A stretch of DNA of 64,000 nt, from positions 62,001-126,000 of the forward strand of contig NZ_JACVCV010000010.1 of the NCBI RefSeq assembly GCF_017811155.1. The letters are read 5' to 3'. The DNA comes from Lunatimonas salinarum. GTDB taxonomy: Bacteria > Bacteroidota > Bacteroidia > Cytophagales > Cyclobacteriaceae. Under the pieces are notes generated by a model. That model was given only the letters and a program-made list of their open reading frames with translations. It was not told where the DNA came from and ran no database searches. The translations under genes and the position numbers were made by a program. Positions within the stretch are counted from its first letter, which is position 1, and each line of letters starts with the position of its first letter. This document shows positions 35,075 to 43,740 of the stretch, piece by piece.

Positions 35075-36520
35075 TTATTTTTTCTTAATGATCAGAAATC
35101 CCAATAATCCCACTGCACCAAACAGCAGCAGGTTGATCAGGACCGAAAAATAGTACTTATATTTTTGGTTTAAAAGCTTATTATCCTCCACATCAATCAA
35201 ATCATAGATTCCTCCCAAGCGGGAGGACGATATGGCTTGATTAATTTTACTTTCTCCGGTTACGTTGACCGTCAAAGACGGGCGGAGCGTATCGTATTTA
35301 TCCAAAGCCGGATTAAAATAGATCCACTCAAAATGGTCTCGCATCGCTACCTCCTCGGCTTCGTTTAACGTGATAAAGTAACTAAACTCCTTCATGCCAG
35401 TCACCCTACCGCGATTTTTGTTTACCTGTATCCGTTCGTTCGGGTCAAAGGAATTGAGTTTTTGCGCATTCATTCTCCTCGGTGAACGAATGGAGCTAAT
35501 ATTCCCCTCCCCTGTGACACCAAAATTGTACGTAAATCCCTCTCCCGTAGCTACCTGATCCTGGCTTGCGCTTTCACGTAGCTGGTAGTTTCCCACACTT
35601 ACCTCATTTCTGAGTGGATGCGGAGGAAGTGGTTTCACGACCACCTGCTTTGGCTGGGAATAAAAGGTCTTAAAATCCTGCAACCGATTGTTGCCAAAAA
35701 AGCTTGGATTTCGGGCCACCCGGTACTTGATCATCTCCCAACCCACTGAAGGAAATTCTATTTTACCCGGATTAAAGGGGAAAAACGTAGCCTGATAGAT
35801 TTTAAACCGTGTCCAAGCTTTGCCGTTGATTTCAACTTTATCAGGTTGAATACTCGTAATATTGAAATTTTCCTCCCAGGCGTTGGCTGGCTTGATCTGA
35901 TTGATAATCTTTTCCAATTGCTTGCCGGCATCATGGAAGTTAAACAGGGCCTGATTTTCCTCTGAAAAGAAAAAGGCTAGGGTTACGTTTACACCTTCCC
36001 CGGTATAGACCTCGTTTTTGTCAACGGTCAGTGAAAAAAATGCATCATCATCCACCTCTACATACTCAGTCTCTTCCCTGCTTCCACCAAAGAAATCATC
36101 AAATGGATCTATGGCGCGGCTTCTTCCTCCTGCAGTGGCCCGAGGATCCACCACAGTGATGGTTTTTCCCCCAGAGGAAACGCTGCGCCCATTTACAGAA
36201 ATACTGAATCCATTGAGTGTAAACTGCCCTTTTCGAAGCGGTTTGTAATATTGGATCACGCTGGTGGAGCTGCTCATCTGTCCGTTGATGATATTCATGG
36301 ACGAACTCTGAGAGACCCCCTGTTTTTGGAATCCGGGGATTTCAGGCAGAGGATCATAGGATCGGATCTTTTCTTCGGTAACCGTTATTTTGATGTTGAA
36401 GGTTTCATTCAGGGCCACTTCATCCGGTCCCAGCTCGATCCTTACCTCCTGCGCATTGACCGACAAACAAATTATCGGGAAAAGAAATATGAAAAGGAAG
36501 CTGAATTTCGTTATAGGCAT
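35075..36520 (-). CDS. batD: BatD-family protein (oxygen-tolerance / Bat operon family)
   Basis: From ATG 36520 it is 481 aa with a signal peptide (MPITKFSFLFIFLFPIICLS, ending VNAQ); an earlier in-frame ATG (36577) only adds residues in front of it. The mature part has repeated Ig-like BatD domains (VRIELGPDEVALNETFNIKI, FTLNGFSISVNGRSVSSGGK, VDKNEVYTGEGVNVTLAFFF, SSIRSPRRMNAQKLNSFD). A single membrane helix at the C-terminus (SVLINLLLFGAVGLLGFLII) anchors the periplasmic domains. In other Bacteroidota BatD sits with BatA/B/C VWA proteins and a MoxR ATPase; here it is on its own beside aroC. Role unclear. Confidence 0.9.
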   Translation of the reverse strand: MPITKFSFLFIFLFPIICLSVNAQEVRIELGPDEVALNETFNIKITVTEEKIRSYDPLPEIPGFQKQGVSQSSSMNIINGQMSSSTSVIQYYKPLRKGQFTLNGFSISVNGRSVSSGGKTITVVDPRATAGGRSRAIDPFDDFFGGSREETEYVEVDDDAFFSLTVDKNEVYTGEGVNVTLAFFFSEENQALFNFHDAGKQLEKIINQIKPANAWEENFNITSIQPDKVEINGKAWTRFKIYQATFFPFNPGKIEFPSVGWEMIKYRVARNPSFFGNNRLQDFKTFYSQPKQVVVKPLPPHPLRNEVSVGNYQLRESASQDQVATGEGFTYNFGVTGEGNISSIRSPRRMNAQKLNSFDPNERIQVNKNRGRVTGMKEFSYFITLNEAEEVAMRDHFEWIYFNPALDKYDTLRPSLTVNVTGESKINQAISSSRLGGIYDLIDVEDNKLLNQKYKYYFSVLINLLLFGAVGLLGFLIIKKK

Positions 36521-36649
36521 GTGAAACACGTTCAGAGTCGGAGTTACAAATAAACAAGGATATTTTAAACGTAACAAATGTTATTTAGCTAACGTAAAAA
36601 CTCTTAAAATTATTTAACCTTTTAATAGACCCAACTAAACGATAAGATT

Positions 36650-36841
36650 ATGGTAGAATACGTTAAAACCATTTTACTCAAGGTGAGTTTTGACAGAAAG
36701 CTTTTCGAGAAGGAGTTGCGCAAGGGACTTAATCTGTTGGTTCCCTCCGAGTTGGAGGAATTTAGGGAATGGTGTTATCGAACATTTGCAAAAGTCTATG
36801 AACCGGTTTTGAATAAATATTTTGTCAAACTCTCTGGATAA
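36650..36841 (+). CDS. Conserved-looking 63-aa small protein
   Basis: A short protein, MVEYVKTILLKVSFDRKLFE at its N-terminus, rich in charged residues and predicted all helical, with two aromatic stretches (EEFREWCYRTFAKVYEPVLN). I cannot name a domain, but the well-spaced position, the terminator 11 bases after its stop and coding character argue that it is real. It is divergent from the BatD gene and convergent with queG. Confidence 0.7.
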   Translation: MVEYVKTILLKVSFDRKLFEKELRKGLNLLVPSELEEFREWCYRTFAKVYEPVLNKYFVKLSG

Positions 36842-36851
36842 AATTACCTGT

Positions 36852-36884
36852 AGCCCCTTACTTCGGTCAGGGGCTTTTCTTTTT
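36852..36884 (+). terminator. Terminator after the 63-aa gene, overlapping the queG 3' end
   Basis: AGCCCCT (36852-36858) pairs with AGGGGCT (36869-36875) around TACTTCGGTC, followed by TTTCTTTTT. The stop codon of convergent queG falls in the hairpin loop. Confidence 0.85.
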
Positions 36885-37808
36885 CACAAATTGTACATTT
36901 CGCATCAGACCCTCCCACTTGGTGCGCTTTACGGCAGACTTTTGAAAAACCTTCCCAAAGGTCTCTCGTGTCATTTCCTCCCAGTCTTTTTTTCCAAATT
37001 CCTTTAACAACGGGTGCGGCAAGAAAGCCTCCTCGCGGTGAGGGCTAGCAAAACGGTTCCAAGGACATACGTCTTGGCAGATATCGCAGCCAAAGACCCA
37101 ATTCTCAAACTTGCCGTGCACTTGGGTAGGCAATGCATCCTTGAGCTCAATGGTAAAGTAGGAAATGCAACGGGACCCATCCACTACTCCTGACCCTACA
37201 ATTGCGTCGGTGGGGCAGGCATCTACGCAGCGGGTACAGGTACCGCAATAATCCCCGATAAACGGATCGTCCGGTGCTAAGGGCAAGTCGATAATCAGCT
37301 CTGCCAAAAAGAAAAAGCTCCCCATTTGCCGATTGAGCAACAGACTGTTTTTGCCCAGCCATCCCAATCCGCTACGCTGCGCCCATTGCCGCTCCATCAC
37401 AGGTGCACTGTCCACAAAAGCCCGACCGTTGATTTCCCCGATATCCTCCCGCAGTAACTCCAGAAAAGCTTTCAACTTATCCCTTACCACCCAGTGATAA
37501 TCCTTCCCATAGGCGTATTTGGCGAGCTTGTAATCCTCATCGCCCTCTGGAAGTTTCTCCTCGGGAAAATAATTGAAAATCAGGCTGACGACTGACTTAG
37601 CGTCATCCACGAGCTTGGTGGGATCCAGCCGCTTGTCAAAGTGATTGGCCAGATAAGCCATTTGACCATGGTAATTGCGGGCAAGCCATGCCTCTAACTT
37701 GGGCGCTTCTTCCTCCAGAAAACAGGCCGTTGCAATCCCGCAAAATTCAAAGCCCAGCCTTTTGGCAGTTTGTTTGACGATTGCTGCATGTTGTTCCGGA
37801 AGGGTCAT
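36867..37808 (-). CDS. queG: Epoxyqueuosine reductase QueG
   Basis: Last step of queuosine synthesis in tRNA: a cobalamin and [4Fe-4S] dependent reduction of epoxyqueuosine. The 313-aa protein has the N-terminal cobalamin-binding part ([20 protein letters not shown] with the conserved Asp, and [20 protein letters not shown]) and two clusters of cysteines: [16 protein letters not shown] near residue 187 and [11 protein letters not shown] near 243. It starts at ATG 37806-37808, upstream of which lies ruvB on the same strand (29 bases apart). Confidence 0.95.
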   Translation of the reverse strand: MTLPEQHAAIVKQTAKRLGFEFCGIATACFLEEEAPKLEAWLARNYHGQMAYLANHFDKRLDPTKLVDDAKSVVSLIFNYFPEEKLPEGDEDYKLAKYAYGKDYHWVVRDKLKAFLELLREDIGEINGRAFVDSAPVMERQWAQRSGLGWLGKNSLLLNRQMGSFFFLAELIIDLPLAPDDPFIGDYCGTCTRCVDACPTDAIVGSGVVDGSRCISYFTIELKDALPTQVHGKFENWVFGCDICQDVCPWNRFASPHREEAFLPHPLLKEFGKKDWEEMTRETFGKVFQKSAVKRTKWEGLMRNVQFVKKKSP

Positions 37809-37837
37809 GTAATAAGGTTTGGGTATTTTGACAGGTA

Positions 37838-38872
37838 TCAGCCAAAGAGGCTGCCAGTACTTGCGCCGGCGTCGGGGTTTAGATTCAGGTGCTTGTAGGC
37901 CAGAGGGGTCGCTTCTCGGCCACGTGCGGTCCGCTTGAGGTAGCCTTCCTGAATCAAAAACGGCTCGTAGACCTCTTCGATCGTTTCAGCCTCTTCCCCG
38001 CAGGCGGTAGCAATGGTCGTAATGCCTACTGGCCCTCCCTTAAACTTATGAATGATGGTGGACAGGATACGGTTGTCCATTTCATCCAAGCCGTTTTCAT
38101 CGACATCCAAGGCAGCAAGCGCTACCTTGGCAATGCCCAAGTCGATGGTTCCATTGCCCTTTATTTCGGCAAAATCCCGGGTCCTTCGTAGAAGCATATT
38201 AGCAATACGGGGGGTACCTCGGCTCCGCCTTGCAATCTCGAAGGCTGCAGGCTCGTGTATGGGCGTGCCCAGAATACCTGCAGATCGCATGACGATATCC
38301 GTGAGTAACTTGGCATCGTAGTATTCCAGACGGGCATTGATGCCAAAGCGGGCACGAAGTGGAGAGGTCAACAAGCCGGACCGGGTAGTGGCACCGATCA
38401 GGGTAAAGGGGTGCAGGGAAATCTGTACCGACCGAGCATTGGGGCCCGAATCCAGCATGATGTCTATACGGAAATCCTCCATGGCCGAATACAGGTACTC
38501 CTCCACAATGGGGTTTAACCGATGGATTTCGTCGATAAAAAGTACATCGCCCTCATCCAGGTTAGTGAGCAGCCCCGCTAGGTCGGAGGGTTTATCCAGT
38601 ACCGGGCCGGAGGTGATCTTCAGACTAGAACCCAGCTCGTTGGCGATGATATGGCTCAGGGTGGTTTTGCCCAGGCCCGGAGGACCATGTAGGAGCACGT
38701 GATCTAGGGACTCGCTGCGCTTTCTGGCGGCAAGCACGTAAATCTTGATATTTTCCACGATCTTTTTCTGACCGGTGAAATCGTCAAAGCTCAACGGACG
38801 CAGGGCCTTTTCAATTTCCCTGTCCGATGAGCTTAGGTGTTCGTCATCTCCTCGCAAATAATCTTCTCTCAT
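37838..38872 (-). CDS. ruvB: Holliday junction branch-migration helicase RuvB
   Basis: Motor of the RuvABC complex that moves Holliday junctions during recombination repair. The 344-aa protein has [20 protein letters not shown], Walker [19 protein letters not shown], Walker [14 protein letters not shown], sensor/arginine finger region [20 protein letters not shown], and the C-terminal winged helix ending [20 protein letters not shown]. Neighbouring ruvA and ruvC are not in the window. It is transcribed toward queG. The upstream region is a 616-base gap holding a relic gene and a repeat. Confidence 0.97.
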   Translation of the reverse strand: MREDYLRGDDEHLSSSDREIEKALRPLSFDDFTGQKKIVENIKIYVLAARKRSESLDHVLLHGPPGLGKTTLSHIIANELGSSLKITSGPVLDKPSDLAGLLTNLDEGDVLFIDEIHRLNPIVEEYLYSAMEDFRIDIMLDSGPNARSVQISLHPFTLIGATTRSGLLTSPLRARFGINARLEYYDAKLLTDIVMRSAGILGTPIHEPAAFEIARRSRGTPRIANMLLRRTRDFAEIKGNGTIDLGIAKVALAALDVDENGLDEMDNRILSTIIHKFKGGPVGITTIATACGEEAETIEEVYEPFLIQEGYLKRTARGREATPLAYKHLNLNPDAGASTGSLFG

Positions 38873-38999
38873 AGCTGCTTGATACTGCGCAAATACAAAT
38901 ATAAGAAATTTGAGCGGAGGCTAGAGTAAATATTGAAACCATCGTCTGAGTAGACTACTTCTTTATGTAGAACAAAACTGTCCACTTCGTATTACAGCA

Positions 39000-39116
39000 G
39001 TTTCCGATCCATTTTTCGCCTTTAGACAGCGTCATCTCTGCCAAGTCCTCTTTGGACTGAATCATGTCATTAATCCGCTCTTCGAAGGTGTACTTGGTGC
39101 TAAAAACGGTGTACCA
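39000..39116 (-). pseudogene. Relic of a SNF2-family helicase C-terminus
   Basis: A leftward frame encodes TKYTFEERINDMIQSKEDLA followed by EMTLSKGEKWIGN. This closely matches the extreme C-terminal region of SNF2/Rad54-type helicases, where a TFEERI-x-x-MI helix and an LSKGEKWIG(N) segment end the protein. The similarity stops on both sides; it is only about 39 residues, flanked by a poly-T tract at 39119-39129, and the frame ends with a stop at 38955. No helicase motifs I-VI exist nearby. It is best explained as the remains of a deleted gene. The surrounding gap (38873-39488) otherwise holds only the repeat units. Confidence 0.6.
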
Positions 39117-39261
39117 TGCCTTTTTTTTGTGCCAAAACACCGAGCATGAGTTCAAAAAATGGATTCGATACCTACAGCACGCCAATCAAAACCAAACTAG
39201 GATTTGACCGAGCTCTTTCCTAATTTCACCAACTGTAAAACCCTCCCCAAACGACCGATAA

Positions 39262-39488
39262 CCATAAACCTATGAAATCGAGCAAAACGTATCCGTCACA
39301 CACTTGGATGCCCTGATAGCTATCGGGGCAAACATGCGACCTGCCTGCCGGTAGGCAGGGATTCCATGTGACCTTTGAAAAATCAATTATAGACACATGA
39401 AATCGAGCACGACGCAAGCGACACACGAAGGGACGATTGTAATACGTGCGAGATTCCATCTGACCGCTAAAAAACAAATTATAAACAG
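39262..39488 (+). repeat. Two tandem copies of the ~91-base dispersed repeat before the esterase gene
   Basis: Unit 1 (39262-39383) begins CCATAAACCTATGAAATCGAGC and unit 2 (39384-39475) begins CAATTATAGACACATGAAAT; the gene start CAAATTATAAACAGATGAAA looks like the opening of a third. Unit 1 differs from its partner at 26621 by two inserted GC-rich palindromes: CCCTGATAGCTATCGGGGC at 39311-39329 and CCTGCCTGCCGGTAGGCAGG at 39340-39359, the latter splitting the GCGAGATTCC stretch. Unit 2 is nearly identical to the unit at 26712. Confidence 0.85.
39340..39359. repeat. REP-like palindrome inserted in repeat unit 1
   Basis: CCTGCCTGCCGGTAGGCAGG is a near-perfect inverted repeat of REP type. Comparison with the unit at 26621 shows it interrupts a GCGAGATTCCATGTGA stretch that is continuous there. 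Confidence 0.65.
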
Positions 39489-39492
39489 ATGA
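39397..39492 (+). CDS. Putative 31-aa mini-ORF overlapping the esterase start
   Basis: ATG 39397 to TGA 39490-39492 encodes a peptide beginning [20 protein letters not shown]. The stop overlaps the esterase start codon in the form ATGA, an arrangement typical of translational coupling. It is the counterpart of the mini-ORF at 26725. Evidence for translation is positional only. Confidence 0.3.
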   Translation: MKSSTTQATHEGTIVIRARFHLTAKKQIINR

Positions 39493-40508
39493 AAACCATC
39501 TACCTCTTTATCCTGCTGATTTGTCTAAATTGCCTTCCGGCGACCGCCCAAGAGGGCGGCAAAGAACGCATCAAGGTATACAGCCAAGCACTCGAAGGCA
39601 ACCTGATCGGAGACCCGGCTGAGCGGGACGTGACCGTCTACCTGCCCCCTTCTTATAAAAGCAATCCGGATCGCCGCTATCCCGTGCTATATGTGCTTCA
39701 TGGCTTTACCGACACCGACTCCCAATGGTTTGGTTGGGAAACGCACTGGATAAACCTGCAAACTGTCATAGAAAAATCCCTCTCCGAAGGCCTTTCCAAA
39801 GAGATGATCGTGGTAATGCCTAACGCCTACAACCGCTTCAAGGGAAGCATGTACGCCAACTCGCCCACCATAGGCGATTGGGAAACCTTCGTGACCAAAG
39901 AACTGGTCGCCCATATTGACACCAACTACCGCACTCTGGCCAATAGGAACAGCCGGGGATTGGCGGGGCATTCCATGGGCGGATATGGCACCTTACGCCT
40001 GGGCATGAAAAACCCCGACGTCTATGCAGCCATCTACGCCCTCAGTCCGTGCTGCATGGAGGGTGGGGCCAATACCAATACGGAACAAATGGCCAAGTTA
40101 GAAGCCTTTACCCCAGAGCAACTGGAGGACGCTAACTTCTTCGAAATTGCCGCCTTTGCCACCTCTGCTGCTTTTGCCCCCAATCCCCAAAACCCGCCTT
40201 TGTACCTAGACCTGCCTGCAAAGGGTGGAGAACTACGACAAGATGTGATCAACAAGATCATAGCCAACCGCACGCTGAACCATGTGGATCAATACATCCA
40301 CAACCTCAAAAAACTGAAGGCCATTGCCTTGGATGCGGGAATTCAGGATCGGGGCATCAGCGAAGCGAGCAAGAAGCTGCACGAGCTTTTGGATTCGTAC
40401 CAAATTCCCCATTTTTACGAAAGCTACCAAGGAGATCACCTGAATCGGATTGCAGAACGAATTCAGACAAAGGCGCTTCCATTTTTTTCCGAAAATCTAA
40501 TGTTCTGA
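39489..40508 (+). CDS. Exported alpha/beta-hydrolase esterase (esterase D / feruloyl-esterase-like family)
   Basis: A 339-aa protein with a signal peptide (residues 1-21, [20 protein letters not shown], cleaved about A-Q). The PF00756-type esterase fold shows [36 protein letters not shown] (oxyanion region), nucleophile motif [17 protein letters not shown] with Ser162, and [13 protein letters not shown] near residue 317 providing the likely catalytic His. Family members cleave acyl or feruloyl esters from plant polysaccharides or act on other esters. It lies directly after the dispersed repeat and near the PL11 lyase, so a role in side-chain removal from pectin-like material is plausible but inferred. 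Confidence 0.88.
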   Translation: MKTIYLFILLICLNCLPATAQEGGKERIKVYSQALEGNLIGDPAERDVTVYLPPSYKSNPDRRYPVLYVLHGFTDTDSQWFGWETHWINLQTVIEKSLSEGLSKEMIVVMPNAYNRFKGSMYANSPTIGDWETFVTKELVAHIDTNYRTLANRNSRGLAGHSMGGYGTLRLGMKNPDVYAAIYALSPCCMEGGANTNTEQMAKLEAFTPEQLEDANFFEIAAFATSAAFAPNPQNPPLYLDLPAKGGELRQDVINKIIANRTLNHVDQYIHNLKKLKAIALDAGIQDRGISEASKKLHELLDSYQIPHFYESYQGDHLNRIAERIQTKALPFFSENLMF

Positions 40509-40586
40509 TTTAAAAAGGAATCCCATACATGCCAGCCAGATGCCCTTCGTTATCAGATCAGAAGGTGTTACGGATCCCTAACCGTG

Positions 40587-40616
40587 AAGCCAATTCGAAG
40601 GTAGTATGGCTTTTTT
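40587..40616 (+). terminator. Probable terminator after the esterase gene
   Basis: AAGCCA (40587-40592) pairs with TGGCTT (40607-40612) over a 14-base loop and runs into T. The rest of the 326-base gap up to 40834 shows no gene. Confidence 0.5.
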
Positions 40617-40769
40617 AGAGGGCTTGGTTAGGGTATTAGACTAATCAGCGATAAAAATATTGCATTTTCGCTAAAGAAAATTTCAGTGGAATAATAAATC
40701 CTTCCCGCTGGTGGCCGACATCAGGCCTGCCGGGCTTGGGACATCGATATCCAATGATTTGCTTAATGG

Positions 40770-40777
40770 TATTTTTG
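40770..40777 (+). promoter_or_regulatory. Possible -7 element (TATTTTTG) of the ERCC4 nuclease gene
   Basis: TATTTTTG fits TAnnTTTG and lies 58 bases before the start codon. No well-spaced TTTG upstream. Confidence 0.3.
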
Positions 40778-40834
40778 GAAATACTTTATCGCTTAAACTA
40801 GCCGATTTTTACACTAAAATAGGTATTTTTCGAT

Positions 40835-41476
40835 ATGGAACGCGCTGTAAAAATTACCTGCGATTATCGCGAGAAGCCTTCCGGTGTGCCGAAATTGCTA
40901 AGCCTACAGGGATGTATGGTGGATTTCCGTCGCTTGGATGCGGGAGATTATGTAATAAACCGACAGCTGGTAATCGAGCGAAAAAGCGCAATCGATTTCG
41001 TGCAATCCTTAATCTCGAAGCGCCTCTTCCATCAGTGCAGCTTATTGGTTAAGTCTAAACTCAGACCGCTGATCTTATTGGAAGGGGACCCATTTACTAC
41101 AGGAAGTCAAATCTCTTTAGAAGCTGTACATGGCGCCATCCTATCTGTAAGTACAGCATGGCACATTCCGATTATCCAAACAAAAAACACTCAAGATACC
41201 GCCCATAGTCTTCTGGTTATTGGAAATCAGCAATTGTCTTCCAAACCTTACTTACCAAACTCGGGGGTAAAATCAAGGCGGATCAACCGACAGAAAGCCC
41301 GATTTTTACAGGGATTACCCCAAGTCGGACCGGTGTTGGCAGAACGGATACTAGACCATTTTGGAAGCCTAAACAATGCACTGATGGCGGATAGGAACAA
41401 CCTCCAAAAAGTTGAAGGCATCGGTAAAAATAAAGCGCTTGCGATAAGACATTTTCTAGACGGAGAAGTCCGTTGA
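40835..41476 (+). CDS. Stand-alone ERCC4 (XPF-like) nuclease with C-terminal tandem HhH
   Basis: A 213-aa protein combining an ERCC4 nuclease domain and two helix-hairpin-helix motifs, the layout of archaeal XPF and eukaryotic XPF/MUS81 C-termini without the helicase part. Catalytic signature residues are all present: Asp10-x-Arg12-Glu13, Gly37-Asp38 (DAGDYVI), Glu48-Arg49-Lys50 (VIERKSAIDF) and Asp54. Residues 75-128 contain the rest of the nuclease core (LRPLILLEGDPFTT). HhH motifs occur at LPQVGPVLAERILDHFG (about 161-177) and VEGIGKNKALAI (193-204). It should cut branched or flap DNA. Such stand-alone bacterial versions are uncommon. The start (ATG) follows a possible promoter; no partner nearby is obvious. 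Confidence 0.88.
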   Translation: MERAVKITCDYREKPSGVPKLLSLQGCMVDFRRLDAGDYVINRQLVIERKSAIDFVQSLISKRLFHQCSLLVKSKLRPLILLEGDPFTTGSQISLEAVHGAILSVSTAWHIPIIQTKNTQDTAHSLLVIGNQQLSSKPYLPNSGVKSRRINRQKARFLQGLPQVGPVLAERILDHFGSLNNALMADRNNLQKVEGIGKNKALAIRHFLDGEVR

Positions 41477-41525
41477 TTTATATTGTTGACGGACTGCATC
41501 CGTCTTTTAAATCCCCCCAAGAACC

Positions 41526-43400
41526 ATGCATCAAAACCAAAAAATCGCCCTAATACTTTTTCTTTTGATTTCGATATCATTTAGCCTCTGTGCGCAAAGG
41601 CAAATGGAATACCTCGACCGGGGACTTGTCGCTGTGCCCTCATCCGAAGGAGTATTGGTGAGCTGGCGTCTATTAGGCACAGACCCCGAGGAGGTAACCT
41701 TTAGTCTCTTTCGCTCCGAAGCCGGACAGCCACCGAAACAACTCAATACCCAGCCACTCGATAAGGGTACCAATTTTTTGGATATAGACGTGAAACCAGG
41801 ACAGCGTGTGGCGTATCAGGTTAAGGCCTTCGAAAATGGGAAGTTACTGGATGAGTCCGAGGTGATTGCCCCGTGGGACAAACCTTATTTATCCATACCA
41901 CTACGGACACCGGAAGGCTATACGCCAAATGACGCTTCCGTGGGTGACCTCAACGGAGACGGGAGATACGAAATAGTTGTTCACATGACCGGGGTCGGTA
42001 AGGACAATTCACATAAAGGCCTGACTGACGAACCCATCTTACATGCCTATAGTCTCGACGGAGAGTTTCTCTGGGAAATAAACCTTGGCAAAAACATCCG
42101 TGAAGGGGCTCACTATACCCAATTTATGGTCTATGACCTGGATGGAGACGGCATAGCGGAAGTTGCCTGCAAGACCGCTGATGGTACCCGAGATGGACAA
42201 GGCAATGTGATCGGGGACAAAGATGCCGATTGGCGAAACAAAGATGGATACGTTATTGCTGGTCCCGAATACCTCACCATCTTCGATGGGCGCACAGGAG
42301 CCGCTCTTGCTACTACACCTTATTTTCCTCCCCGGCATCCCGACACACTTACTCCTTCGGAAGAACAACTGAAGGAACTTTGGGGAGACGGGTATGGCAA
42401 TCGGGTAGATCGGTTTTTGGCGGGGATTGCCTATTTGGACGGTGAGCGACCTAGCTTGATCATGAGCCGAGGGTATTATACACGTACTGTGATTGCCGCT
42501 TGGAATTGGAGGGACGAAGCACTGGATTTGGTATGGACCTTTGATAGCCATGACGGCGATCCGGAAAACCTAGCCTATGCGGGCCAAGGATATCATAGCC
42601 TTTCCATAGCGGATGTCGATGGGGATGGAAAAGATGAGATCGTCTTTGGTGCCATGGTGATCGATGACGATGGCGCGGGTCTATACAGTAGCGGGCTGGG
42701 ACATGGGGATGCTATGCACGTATCCGATATCGACCCGGATCGGCCGGGATTGGAGGTGTTTGGTATCCATGAGCGCCCTGAGCATCCCTACGCCGCCAAC
42801 CTTCGGGATGCACGCTCCGGAGAGGTAATTTGGTCCTTTCCCTCCACGGATGTGGGACGGGGGCTGGCCATTGATATTGACCCCCGACATCGGGGCTATG
42901 AAAGTTGGGCCTTTGGGGAAGGACTGAGTGGGCTGTGGAATGTACGCGGTGAAGTTATCTCCGACACCAGGCCTAGTTCAAGCAATATGGCCATTTGGTG
43001 GGACGGAGACTTGCTTAGAGAGCTGTTGGACGGCGTGAACATAGACAAATGGAACTACGAGGATGGTACCACGGATCGGTTTTTTTCGGGTGAGGAAAAT
43101 AATTTGGTAAAGAACAATGGAACCAAGTCCAACCCCAGTCTTTCTGCCGATATATTGGGAGATTGGCGGGAGGAGCTGATAGCCCGGACGGCTGACAATC
43201 AAGAGTTGCGGATATTTTCTACCGCTATCCCTACCGAATACCGGCTATACACGTTGATGCACAATCCCCAGTACCGGGTTTCCATTGCTTGGCAGAACGT
43301 TGCCTACAATCAACCGCCCCATACCGACTATTTCTTCGGGGATGGGATGGAAATACCGCCTTTGCCGAGTATAAAGCTGGCCGCCCCTACCAAAAAATGA
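41526..43400 (+). CDS. Rhamnogalacturonan lyase (PL11-type)
   Basis: A 624-aa exported enzyme. Signal peptide about 1-23 (ending LCAQ). The N-terminal beta domain includes MEYLDRGLVAVPSSEGVLVS and TFSLFRSEAG, followed by an eight-bladed propeller rich in DxNGDG/DxDGDG calcium-binding turns (GDLNGDGRYEIVVHMTG, VYDLDGDGIAEVACKTADGT, ADVDGDGKDEIVFGAM) and FDGRTGAALATTPYFPPRH. This is the PL11 (YesW/YesX) arrangement that cleaves the rhamnogalacturonan I backbone by beta-elimination using Ca2+. A secreted or periplasmic location is expected. It is not part of the downstream sigma-led operon by spacing, but lies next to it and to the esterase. Confidence 0.93.
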   Translation: MHQNQKIALILFLLISISFSLCAQRQMEYLDRGLVAVPSSEGVLVSWRLLGTDPEEVTFSLFRSEAGQPPKQLNTQPLDKGTNFLDIDVKPGQRVAYQVKAFENGKLLDESEVIAPWDKPYLSIPLRTPEGYTPNDASVGDLNGDGRYEIVVHMTGVGKDNSHKGLTDEPILHAYSLDGEFLWEINLGKNIREGAHYTQFMVYDLDGDGIAEVACKTADGTRDGQGNVIGDKDADWRNKDGYVIAGPEYLTIFDGRTGAALATTPYFPPRHPDTLTPSEEQLKELWGDGYGNRVDRFLAGIAYLDGERPSLIMSRGYYTRTVIAAWNWRDEALDLVWTFDSHDGDPENLAYAGQGYHSLSIADVDGDGKDEIVFGAMVIDDDGAGLYSSGLGHGDAMHVSDIDPDRPGLEVFGIHERPEHPYAANLRDARSGEVIWSFPSTDVGRGLAIDIDPRHRGYESWAFGEGLSGLWNVRGEVISDTRPSSSNMAIWWDGDLLRELLDGVNIDKWNYEDGTTDRFFSGEENNLVKNNGTKSNPSLSADILGDWREELIARTADNQELRIFSTAIPTEYRLYTLMHNPQYRVSIAWQNVAYNQPPHTDYFFGDGMEIPPLPSIKLAAPTKK

Positions 43401-43681
43401 GGTTTAATCAAACCCCTTCGCCTGACCGGAACAGGATCGCCAACCAAAAAACTGGCCCCAGTCTGTCTTTATCGGTATTTTTTCGATGCAACTGCCTAAA
43501 AGCATTCCTTTGTCTGCTGTAGGCGTGTCGGATTCCAGCGCCATTTCCAACCGCATACGTGAACGTCCGTATTAGCATATAGTATAGGGGCTCTAGACGA
43601 TGCGCTGGGATTAAACTAAAATATCTTCACAAAATTCGAAACAATTGGTACGCTGATTTTCGTTTGCTAATTGATTCTTGG
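43401..43681. other. Gap without gene between the PL11 lyase and the PUL promoter
   Basis: About 280 bases with no convincing ORF, repeat copy or terminator. A small inverted repeat, GGTTTAATCAAACC, sits at 43410-43420 without a T run. Confidence 0.45.
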
Positions 43682-43712
43682 TTTGTTTTTGCAACTAAAC
43701 CTTGTAGTTTTG
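43682..43712 (+). promoter_or_regulatory. Exact Bacteroidota promoter for the PUL sigma factor gene
   Basis: TTTG at 43682-43685 is followed after exactly 19 bases by TAGTTTTG at 43705-43712, a full consensus match. Transcription would start near 43719, 22 bases before the sigma gene ATG. Since it matches the housekeeping sigma consensus, basal expression of the regulator is expected. Confidence 0.75.
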
Positions 43713-43740
43713 AACGTTCATTTCCCAAAAGTAACCCAAA

